Below, in pieces: positions 21,733 through 29,120 of a stretch of 32,569 nucleotides of DNA. The position numbers and the translations under genes were made by a program. Location of the stretch: positions 1 through 32,569 of the forward strand of contig DAOI01000012.1 in assembly GCA_002501805.1 (NCBI GenBank). The letters run 5' to 3'. The notes under the pieces are model-generated. The model saw only the letters and a list, made by a program, of their open reading frames with translations, was not told the DNA's origin and did not search any database. Source of the stretch: Euryarchaeota archaeon UBA463. Its GTDB lineage: Archaea; Thermoplasmatota; Poseidoniia; Poseidoniales; Thalassarchaeaceae. How positions within the stretch are numbered: position 1 is the stretch's first letter; every line of letters begins with the position of its first letter.

Positions 21733-24003
21733 TTACCCTGTCTGGCCAGTTGGTTTCCATCTCTTCAGAAGAAGTGAGTTTGCCACTACACTGACTGAAG
21801 AGAGAGACATAGCGGCTGCGGCGAAGGCGGGGGGCAATAGTATTCCAGTCCATGGGAATAAAACGCCCATGGCAAGAGGGATCCCTATGAGGTTGTACAC
21901 GAAGGCCCAAACTAAGTTACTCCTTATTTTTTTCATAGTTGATCGGCCCAGATCCAAGGAAGCCACTGCATCTGACAGGTCATTACGAACTAGAACAATG
22001 TCCGCACTTTCTAGAGCTATCTCACTTCCAGCTCCCATTGCTATGCCTACATCGGCTATTGTCAAAGCTGCTGCATCGTTAATTCCGTCCCCAATCATTG
22101 CAACCGTCCCCTCCTTCTGTAATCGACGTATTTGTTCTGCCTTCTCATCTGGTTTCACTTGGGACAAAATTGTATTTATCCCCACTGAGTTTGCAACCGC
22201 TTTTGCTACTTCATGACGATCTCCGGTGAGCATTACGACGTCAATCCCTCTTCGCTGTAGACTCCTGATAGAGGATGATGAGTTGGGTCTGACTTTGTCG
22301 GATAATTCTATCCATCCGAGGACGTTTTTATCCTCAGCAACCAAGACTATGATATTGCCCTCGCCCGCTCCAGAGGATATTGATTCCTTTACTATGTCTG
22401 GGACTTCGATTTCAAGCTTTTTCATCATTTCTAAATTACCAACTGCCACTAAAGAAGAATTCAGTTTACCGCTGATTCCTAACCCTGGATGTGTTTCAAT
22501 GACATCTATTTTGGATGGTTGGCATCCGAGTTCCTCAGATACCATACGAATCGCTGAAGAAATAGGATGATTGGATTCTAATTCGAGGCCTGACGAAATC
22601 GAAACTAAGTCTTCCTTAGTACCATAAACAGTGGTTATCCTTTCGACTCTCGGATTACCCTCCGTTATTGTGCCTGTCTTGTCGAGTACAACAATAGATG
22701 TTGAATGTGCTCTTTCCAGTGCTTCAATTCCCTTAATCAGAAGTCCATATTTAGCTCCCTGACCAGTGCCCACGACTAATGCTGTAGGAGTCGCTAATCC
22801 CAGAGCACAGGGACACGCTATCACTAGGGTACTAACTAAAACCATCACGGAAATCTCAGCACTCGTCATTGTTGAATTGTGCGCGATGTTATCTCCATAT
22901 TGAAGCCAGAAGATAGAAGAAAGGAGTGCAGCTAGTACAACTAATGGGACGAAGATTTCGGAAACTCTGTCTACCAATCTTTGTATTGCCGCCTTTCCAG
23001 ACTGTGCCTCATTAACAAGGTCTATGACTCCCGCTAGCATAGTGTCTTGTGCAAGAGAAGTTGTGCGGATTAGGATAGTACTATCGGTAACTATAGTTCC
23101 TGCAACTACAACATCTCCGACCTTTTTCGGCACTGGAAGGGATTCCCCGGTCATCATAGATTCGTCCAATGACGCTAAACCTTTCTCCACTACGCCATCT
23201 AAAGGAATGATCTCCCCCGCTAAAACTCTCAAAAGAGATCCTCTCGGCACTAATTCGACCGGAGATACCGATGTTTCTTCATTATCGATGACTGTCGCAG
23301 TTTTTGGTTGAATTTTCATCAAACTGTGTACTGAGTCGGTGGCCTTCAGTTTGGCTCTGGACTCAAGATAGTTTCCTAGCAATACAAATGCGATGATGAA
23401 GGAGGCCCCATCAAAGAATACATGAGTTGATGCTGAAAAAATTTCCGGAAGAAACGGAATTATGGGAGAAAGGGTTACGGCTGATGACCACAGAATTGCG
23501 ACTGTTGTTCCCAGGTGAACTAGAACGTCCATGTTTGCAGTCCCTCGACGAATTGATGCCCAAGCTCTGTAGTGAAATTCTGCCCCTGAGTACGTGTATA
23601 CTAGAAGTGAGAATGTCATTGCCGTCAACAAGCGGACATTGAGTGACTTGAAGGAGCCGAAATCATCTATTACCATTGTCAAGAGAAATATGGGAATTGA
23701 AAGACCGAGTGCCAAAATCACACGCTTTAGTTGACTCGTTACTTCATTCTCCCTATTTTCCCTATTCTCGATAGCAGAAACGTTCTTTTTTGCTCCAAAT
23801 CCTGCCTTTTGTATTACTTCTATGCAGGTATCCAAATCATATGCCGTCGCATTTTTTCCAAAGATTATCTTTACATTTTCCAAGGGAAGGTTTACAGAAG
23901 ATCTTTCAACTATATCGAGCTTATTTAGCACACGCTCTACAGTGGAGGCACATGTTGCACAAGTCATCCCAGTGACAGTCAGATAAGTGTCGTTAGCTTC
24001 CAT
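21733..24003 (-). CDS. copA: P1B-type copper-exporting ATPase
   Basis: From the ATG at 24003 the protein has 756 residues. An N-terminal HMA domain carries GMTCATC (12-18). Then come the membrane helices, the phosphatase motif TGES, the membrane CPC motif (IACPCALGLATP, about residue 396), DKTGT with the phosphorylated Asp (about 440), the P-domain MLTGDRHE and GDGINDAAAL, and a last helix with AAMSLSSVSV. CPC plus MxxSS is the Cu(I)-exporting P1B-1 signature. Start 24003 is chosen because GGAGGAG lies 7 nt upstream; the in-frame ATG at 24018 is part of that ribosome binding site. The gene is the second of a copper operon, after the 52-residue Cys-rich gene and before the HMA chaperone. Confidence 0.95.
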   Translation of the reverse strand: MEANDTYLTVTGMTCATCASTVERVLNKLDIVERSSVNLPLENVKIIFGKNATAYDLDTCIEVIQKAGFGAKKNVSAIENRENRENEVTSQLKRVILALGLSIPIFLLTMVIDDFGSFKSLNVRLLTAMTFSLLVYTYSGAEFHYRAWASIRRGTANMDVLVHLGTTVAILWSSAVTLSPIIPFLPEIFSASTHVFFDGASFIIAFVLLGNYLESRAKLKATDSVHSLMKIQPKTATVIDNEETSVSPVELVPRGSLLRVLAGEIIPLDGVVEKGLASLDESMMTGESLPVPKKVGDVVVAGTIVTDSTILIRTTSLAQDTMLAGVIDLVNEAQSGKAAIQRLVDRVSEIFVPLVVLAALLSSIFWLQYGDNIAHNSTMTSAEISVMVLVSTLVIACPCALGLATPTALVVGTGQGAKYGLLIKGIEALERAHSTSIVVLDKTGTITEGNPRVERITTVYGTKEDLVSISSGLELESNHPISSAIRMVSEELGCQPSKIDVIETHPGLGISGKLNSSLVAVGNLEMMKKLEIEVPDIVKESISSGAGEGNIIVLVAEDKNVLGWIELSDKVRPNSSSSIRSLQRRGIDVVMLTGDRHEVAKAVANSVGINTILSQVKPDEKAEQIRRLQKEGTVAMIGDGINDAAALTIADVGIAMGAGSEIALESADIVLVRNDLSDAVASLDLGRSTMKKIRSNLVWAFVYNLIGIPLAMGVLFPWTGILLPPAFAAAAMSLSSVSVVANSLLLKRWKPTGQTG

Positions 24004-24028
24004 TGTAAACTCCTCCATCTGTGAAACA

Positions 24029-24187
24029 TTAAATCAACTGGCAATTTGCTTCATCGAGCATTATACACCCACAATCACGATTACACACCCATCCAATTGG
24101 GTCCCATCCTTTCCCCCCATCTGCTCTTGAGTATATTCGTTTCATCTTGCACCCGCAACTGCATAGTCTTGCAGATACCCTGGCCAT
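24029..24187 (-). CDS. 52-residue cysteine-rich protein at the head of the copper operon
   Basis: This short gene encodes 52 residues with seven cysteines: LCSCGCK (C9, C11, C13), VCNRDCGC (C35, C39, C41) and C49 near the end. Between them lies a basic and Trp-rich segment (KMKRIYSRADGGKGWDPIGW). Two cysteine clusters about 22 residues apart suggest a small zinc-ribbon-like or copper-thiolate fold. The ATG at 24187 lies about 27 bp after a TATA-like box (24211-24218), which fits a leaderless mRNA. The stop is 25 bp before the copper ATPase start, so it leads the copper operon. It could be a metal-responsive regulator or a copper store. I recognise no family; the metal is inferred from context. 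Confidence 0.75.
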   Translation of the reverse strand: MARVSARLCSCGCKMKRIYSRADGGKGWDPIGWVCNRDCGCIMLDEANCQLI

Positions 24188-24210
24188 AACCTGTTCGAAT
24201 AATGTGGTCG

Positions 24211-24218
24211 ATATAAAT
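24211..24218 (-). promoter_or_regulatory. Probable TATA box of the copper operon
   Basis: On the minus strand this reads ATTTATAT, an archaeal TATA-like box. Its centre is about 27 bp upstream of the ATG at 24187, exactly the spacing of a leaderless archaeal transcript. This supports the reality of the short Cys-rich gene. Confidence 0.55.
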
Positions 24219-24243
24219 CCATTTATTGACTACAATAAAATCC

Positions 24244-24271
24244 AACATAACTTGAGAGCTAACGTTATGTT
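24244..24271. promoter_or_regulatory. 8-bp inverted repeat, candidate metal-regulator operator
   Basis: AACATAAC (24244-24251) and GTTATGTT (24264-24271) are exact complements with 12 nt between them. Their centres are 20 bp apart, two helical turns, as expected for a dimeric regulator contacting one DNA face. The site lies upstream of the copper-operon TATA box and about 50 bp before ileS. Function is inferred from geometry and location. Confidence 0.45.
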
Positions 24272-24321
24272 TCAATTTCATCTCCCCTTAACTTCAAGAA
24301 AACCTTGCATCACGCAACGTC

Positions 24322-27300
24322 ATGGTAGTGCCCGAGCCTGCGGGTGAGTTTGATCCAGTTGCCCTTGAGAGCTCCTTGATGGATACTTGGAGAGTCGAGG
24401 GGACTTTTGTCAAATCTATTGAGTCGAGGAGGGGACATGGGTCCGCTTTCACATTTCTTGAAGGACCCCCCACTGCCAATGGGAAACCCGGTATCCATCA
24501 TGTAATTTCGAGGCTGTTCAAGGACATGGTATGCAGATGGAAGACAATGCAGGGGCATGTGGTTGAAAGAAAGGCAGGATGGGATACTCACGGCCTACCG
24601 GTAGAGATTGAGGTGCAGAAGCAACTAAACCTAATGTCCAACGAAGAGATTGAAGCTTATGGCATGAAAGAATTCAACGAGAAATGTAAGGAGAGCGTGT
24701 GGACTTACGAAGAGACCTGGAGAGAAATGACAGAGAGGATGGGGTTCTGGGTCGACCTTGACGACCCCTATGTAACTCTGCATGACCAATACATAGAGTC
24801 GGCATGGTGGTCATTGAAGCAGATGTTCGATAAGGGCCTTTTATTTAGAGGCCATAAGGTTCTACCATATTGCCCTCAAACCGGAACTAGCTACTCTAGC
24901 CACGAGGTTTCACTAGGTTACAAAGAGGTTACCGAGCCTGCAGTATTCGTGAAATTCAAGCTTCTGGAGGATGAAGCTTCTGTGTTGGCTTGGACTACTA
25001 CTCCTTGGACACTTCCGGGCAATGTAGGTCTTGCAGTTGGTCCAGATCTAACCTACTGCAGAGTGAAGATAACCTCTGGCCCGTCTGATTCTTGGGAAGG
25101 CAGAGGAGGAGCAGAGGTTGGTGAAGAGTTGATTCTGGCCAAGGACCTGATTGGTAATGTATTGAGAAACCACATGGAGGTACTAGACGAGTTTCCCGGT
25201 TCAGAAATAATTGGAAAATCATACAAGCCACTTTTCCCGGGGGCCATTGAGGGAGAGGGGCATCCATCTGCATGGACCATAGTAGGGGCGGACTTTGTCA
25301 CCACTACTGATGGAACCGGAGTTGTGCATACTGCGGTTATGTATGGTGAGGACGACTACAGTCTTGGCATGGAAGTCGGATTTCCAGCGCAACATACCGT
25401 GGGGATGGATGGCAAATTTATCCAAGGAACCCACAACGATATTGATGGCAAGTATGTCAAAGAGTGCGATGATATTATCATTGATCTACTGGAGAAGGAA
25501 GGGCTCCTTTACAGAGAGCACTCGTATACTCACGATTATCCTCACTGTTGGAGGACCGATCATCCGTTGCTGTACTATGCAATGGACAGCTGGTTCGTTA
25601 GAATGACTGCAGTGAAAGAAAAGATACTACAGTACAACTCAGAAGTCGAATGGGCACCTGAGTGGACTGGATCCAAAAGAATGGGGGAATGGCTATCCAA
25701 TATCAAGGACTGGGCAATCAGCAGGGAAAGATACTGGGGCACTCCTCTGCCAGTATGGATTTGCAAGGAATGCGGGAGCGAGCATTGTGTTGGAAGTATA
25801 GAAGAGCTCTCGGAAATGAAGACTGAATCCTCAGAAATGCCACCAGAACTACACAGGCCATATGTTGACGAGATTACCCTCTCATGCCCGCAAGTGGAAT
25901 GCGGTGGCGAGATGATTAGGGAACCCTATGTAATGGATTGCTGGTTTGACTCTGGTTGTGCGTCATTCGCTCAATGGCACTACCCCTTCGAAAATGAGGA
26001 CAAGTTTGATGGCTCGTTCCCAGTCGATTACATCTGTGAAGCAGTAGATCAAACCAGAGGTTGGTTCTATTCCTTGATGGCGGTTTCCACTACAGTTTTC
26101 GATAGCATCTCCTATCGTAGATGCCTATCTCTTGGCCACATTCTCGATAAGGACGGGAAGAAGATGAGTAAGTCGAAGGGAAATGTCGTGAATCCATGGG
26201 ATCACTTCAACAAGGAAGGTGCTGATTCAATCAGATGGTATATGACAACTCAGAGTGCCCCTTGGTCGCCTACGAACTTTGATCCGAATGGAGTGAGGGA
26301 GTCTTATGCGAAGATGTTTTTGACATTGTGGAATGTATACAAGTTCCATGCCGATTACGCCTCACTCGATGGGTTTGACCCTGGTAATGAGGACACATTT
26401 GTCCCACTAGAAGAGAGAAGCCATCTTGACAGATGGATTTTATCTAAGGCTTCATCGATGGCACAGGAATATCATGATAAATTCGTTCGATGGGACTTTC
26501 ATAAAGCTGGAAGAGATCTTGAGGCATTCGTAGTTAATGATCTTTCAAACTGGTATGTTAGAAGGTCACGAAGGAGGCTATGGAATGAAGTGGATAGTAT
26601 GGACAAGCATTCTTGTCAGAACACACTCCATGAAGTTCTCCTGATAGTTTGTAGGCTTATGGCTCCAGTCTCTCCTTTCGTATCTGACGCGATACATAGG
26701 GGACTGACTGGATCGTCTGTTCACTTGGCGGATTGGCCTGTTGGTTCTGATATTATCGAGAGTGCCCTTCCTCCCGTTGATCCCTTGGTAGAAATGGAAA
26801 TGGAGTTAGTTAGGTCGATTGCTGAAGCGGGCAGGAGAGTAAGAGTGGATGCTGGGAGGAGGCAGAGGCTTCCATGTAGATCTGGATGGATAGTAGGCGG
26901 TCCTGACCTCTCGAGCTTCCATGAAATTCTCTCGGAGGAGCTTAATGTTGAGCAAATCAGCGTCATAGACGACTTGGATACTTTCCAGAAGATCGAAATT
27001 GTGCCTAATAGGAAGGCTCTTGGAGCCAAGTGTAGAGCTGACCTCCCGAAAGTTCTCTCTGAGTTACAAATGATTGATCCAGAGTCATTACTACTTGAGA
27101 TAGAGGCTGGAATTGCTGCTGTCGGAGGATATGAAATAAATGACAGTGATATTGACATAAAGAGAGTTGAAAGGGAAGGTTTTGCTGCTGAAACACTCTC
27201 CGGAGACTATGGGGATGTCTCCCTGGTACTGGATATGGAAATTGATGAAGATCTCCTTTCCAAAGGCCTTTCCAGAGATATAATTAGGAGAATTCAGGCT

Positions 27301-27510
27301 AAAAGGAAGGATTTGGACCTAGAAATTGAGGCGACCATAAATCTTAGCGTTTGGGTCGAAGACGGTAAATTATCCGATCGAGACTGGGAGCGAGTAGTAT
27401 CTGAGACTCGCTCAGAGAAAGCATATCTGAACGAGGGAGTGGCTAATGATAACTCCATAGAATTCGAAGTGGATGGAGTGAAGATATCAGTCCAAATTGA
27501 GAAGACTTGA
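24322..27510 (+). CDS. ileS: Isoleucyl-tRNA synthetase
   Basis: A 1062-residue class I synthetase charging tRNA-Ile. The HIGH-equivalent is GKPGIHHVISR (54-64) and KMSKS is at 614-618 in GKKMSKSKGNVVNPW. The CP1 editing domain includes AWTTTPWTLPGNV and TTTDGTGVVHTAVMYGEDD (about 325-345). CWFDSGCASFAQW and EAVDQTRGWFYSLM precede KMSKS as in eukaryote/archaeal-type IleRS. The anticodon-binding domain follows (SNWYVRRSRRRLW) and a C-terminal extension of about 200 residues matches the long archaeal/eukaryotic form. The ATG at 24322 has no clear Shine-Dalgarno sequence, as for leaderless archaeal genes. It is divergent from the copper operon. Confidence 0.96.
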   Translation: MVVPEPAGEFDPVALESSLMDTWRVEGTFVKSIESRRGHGSAFTFLEGPPTANGKPGIHHVISRLFKDMVCRWKTMQGHVVERKAGWDTHGLPVEIEVQKQLNLMSNEEIEAYGMKEFNEKCKESVWTYEETWREMTERMGFWVDLDDPYVTLHDQYIESAWWSLKQMFDKGLLFRGHKVLPYCPQTGTSYSSHEVSLGYKEVTEPAVFVKFKLLEDEASVLAWTTTPWTLPGNVGLAVGPDLTYCRVKITSGPSDSWEGRGGAEVGEELILAKDLIGNVLRNHMEVLDEFPGSEIIGKSYKPLFPGAIEGEGHPSAWTIVGADFVTTTDGTGVVHTAVMYGEDDYSLGMEVGFPAQHTVGMDGKFIQGTHNDIDGKYVKECDDIIIDLLEKEGLLYREHSYTHDYPHCWRTDHPLLYYAMDSWFVRMTAVKEKILQYNSEVEWAPEWTGSKRMGEWLSNIKDWAISRERYWGTPLPVWICKECGSEHCVGSIEELSEMKTESSEMPPELHRPYVDEITLSCPQVECGGEMIREPYVMDCWFDSGCASFAQWHYPFENEDKFDGSFPVDYICEAVDQTRGWFYSLMAVSTTVFDSISYRRCLSLGHILDKDGKKMSKSKGNVVNPWDHFNKEGADSIRWYMTTQSAPWSPTNFDPNGVRESYAKMFLTLWNVYKFHADYASLDGFDPGNEDTFVPLEERSHLDRWILSKASSMAQEYHDKFVRWDFHKAGRDLEAFVVNDLSNWYVRRSRRRLWNEVDSMDKHSCQNTLHEVLLIVCRLMAPVSPFVSDAIHRGLTGSSVHLADWPVGSDIIESALPPVDPLVEMEMELVRSIAEAGRRVRVDAGRRQRLPCRSGWIVGGPDLSSFHEILSEELNVEQISVIDDLDTFQKIEIVPNRKALGAKCRADLPKVLSELQMIDPESLLLEIEAGIAAVGGYEINDSDIDIKRVEREGFAAETLSGDYGDVSLVLDMEIDEDLLSKGLSRDIIRRIQAKRKDLDLEIEATINLSVWVEDGKLSDRDWERVVSETRSEKAYLNEGVANDNSIEFEVDGVKISVQIEKT

Positions 27511-27555
27511 TACTAGTCTATCTCTATATCAGTCGGTTGAAATCATGCTTCTTCC

Positions 27556-29031
27556 CTAGAATGTTTGAGATTTTGCTATGTATTCTGATGGCAGTAATAA
27601 CTCCACAGAGAACAATGGATCAGGGTCAGTAGAATCCTGATACGCTATGAATGAGCCACCATCTGGAAGGATCCCCATGCTAGCGAAGTCAAATCTGATG
27701 TCATTTCCTGCTCCTGATGTCGAGTCGAGATCGCCTTGCCCGATATATGTCCTTGAGTCTGGAACCATGCTTTCGGAGAAGTCTCTAACATGCCAGGCTA
27801 TATCGACATCGGGTCCAGAGGAGCTCTGATACCTCACATTGAGAACGAATAAGTCATGCACTCCATTGGAGTGAAATTCCCACTCTTCCAGTCCCGTGGC
27901 CTCTATTGAGAGGTCATAGGATTGGTTCTCCCATGTCTCCCCGCCATCCCAAGAGAGAAAATGGGTGAGGTTAGAATTACTCGTAGTGACGCAATGTAGA
28001 GCTGTTGATGAGTCAAATGCACAGTACTGAGATGGTAGAGAATTCCCACCTAAAGTAACCCCTGTCCACCAATTGAGCGAGGTATCGAGAAACGCATCCC
28101 TGCCATCAATGAAGTAGTCTGGGAAGTACAGACCTCCTGAGGGAACCGGGAAAGCCCTCATCTCTTTATGGGGCTTAGTGAAATCCCACTCAGTCCCCAG
28201 TTCAGAAGGATCCAGGTCTACTTCCATTATATCCAAATTAGCATCTCTATCTGGGAATCCGAAGTATTCGTAATTTAGTCCATCAGTGGAAATCTGACCT
28301 CCTACATTCTGTACTTGATGCCAGAAGTTGGAAATTACAAGACTGGCCCATGGCCCATTGCCGTAGAGCCCGCCGTTAATCGGGCCTATTACCTCGACTT
28401 GCCATGAACGATCATAGAAAGGCTCTGGAGTTCTGTTGAAACACCAGCTCCACTCTTCGTCTTCGGCGTCATAGAAGAACGCATAGAATTGATCGGCGCC
28501 ACTCGCACTCGGATATGGGAACCACCCCATGGAAATAATATCCCCATTGGTCGCCTGCACTATACTTCCCTCTCCCAGTCCCTCCTGTCCAGGTACTGTT
28601 GGCTTGGGCTCCATGCACCCCAGCTGAGAGAATATTGAGGGTCGGTACTCCTGCCATGTATGCCCCCTGTCTTCGGACCAAGTGGGGTACTCGCCTCCAA
28701 AATTCATTATCCAACCCTCCTTGGTAGCGGCGAGGTAGTGCTCACAGCAATTGCCTCCCTCAACATTCCCAAAAACAGCCCATTTGTTGCCAGTCTCGTC
28801 CCAGATTTCATCTGAGAATGGCTCTCCTATTGTGAAATTTCTCACACATGGAGTACTGAAACAGGAGTCTGTGTGACTCATTGGATCATCGATAAATTCC
28901 ATTTCTCCATACCATTCTGGATAGGGGACACTCAGATTCTCAATAATAGCATCATGTATACATCCAGACAGGGAAACGGAGGAGAACATGATTGTAACGA
29001 GTGCGACACAGGTTGCCCTAATGCCAGACAT
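27556..29031 (-). CDS. Secreted lipoprotein with Asp-box (BNR) beta-propeller repeats
   Basis: From the ATG at 29031 the protein has 491 residues, starting with a signal peptide ending in a lipobox, LSGC (21-24), so it is probably lipid-anchored outside the membrane. Two clear Asp-box motifs appear: SEDRGHTW and SWDGGETW, the S-x-D-x-G-x-T-W loops of sialidase-type beta-propellers. The mature sequence is rich in Trp, Asp, Ser and Gly and has no sialidase Arg triad that I can identify, so a binding or glycan-related role is as likely as hydrolysis. A longer start at 29073 would run into the divergent neighbour and gives a poor signal peptide. It is divergent from the lamin-tail amidohydrolase. 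Confidence 0.8.
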   Translation of the reverse strand: MSGIRATCVALVTIMFSSVSLSGCIHDAIIENLSVPYPEWYGEMEFIDDPMSHTDSCFSTPCVRNFTIGEPFSDEIWDETGNKWAVFGNVEGGNCCEHYLAATKEGWIMNFGGEYPTWSEDRGHTWQEYRPSIFSQLGCMEPKPTVPGQEGLGEGSIVQATNGDIISMGWFPYPSASGADQFYAFFYDAEDEEWSWCFNRTPEPFYDRSWQVEVIGPINGGLYGNGPWASLVISNFWHQVQNVGGQISTDGLNYEYFGFPDRDANLDIMEVDLDPSELGTEWDFTKPHKEMRAFPVPSGGLYFPDYFIDGRDAFLDTSLNWWTGVTLGGNSLPSQYCAFDSSTALHCVTTSNSNLTHFLSWDGGETWENQSYDLSIEATGLEEWEFHSNGVHDLFVLNVRYQSSSGPDVDIAWHVRDFSESMVPDSRTYIGQGDLDSTSGAGNDIRFDFASMGILPDGGSFIAYQDSTDPDPLFSVELLLPSEYIAKSQTF

Positions 29032-29120
29032 GTGGTTGGGCAGAAATAGTGCTATTTCGCACTTCGCCCTCAATGCTCCTGTATAGTTGGGTTGAAGTCA
29101 TATCGTTCCATCGGCATATC

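Larger units (their letters stand above)
24188..24321. other. Divergent intergenic region between the copper operon and ileS
   Basis: This 134-bp region holds the TATA-like box of the copper operon and an 8-bp inverted repeat (24244-24271). No open frame with a plausible start is seen. The ileS promoter is not obvious. Confidence 0.6.

Noticed and set aside
24018..24018. ATG at 24018 as the copA start
   Set aside because: The codon forms part of the ATGGAGGAG that serves as ribosome binding site for the ATG at 24003.
24081..24281. A 66-residue minus-strand frame overlapping the Cys-rich gene
   Set aside because: It is in a different frame, lacks motifs and a ribosome binding site, and conflicts with the CxCxC frame at 24029-24187, which has a TATA box and operon context.
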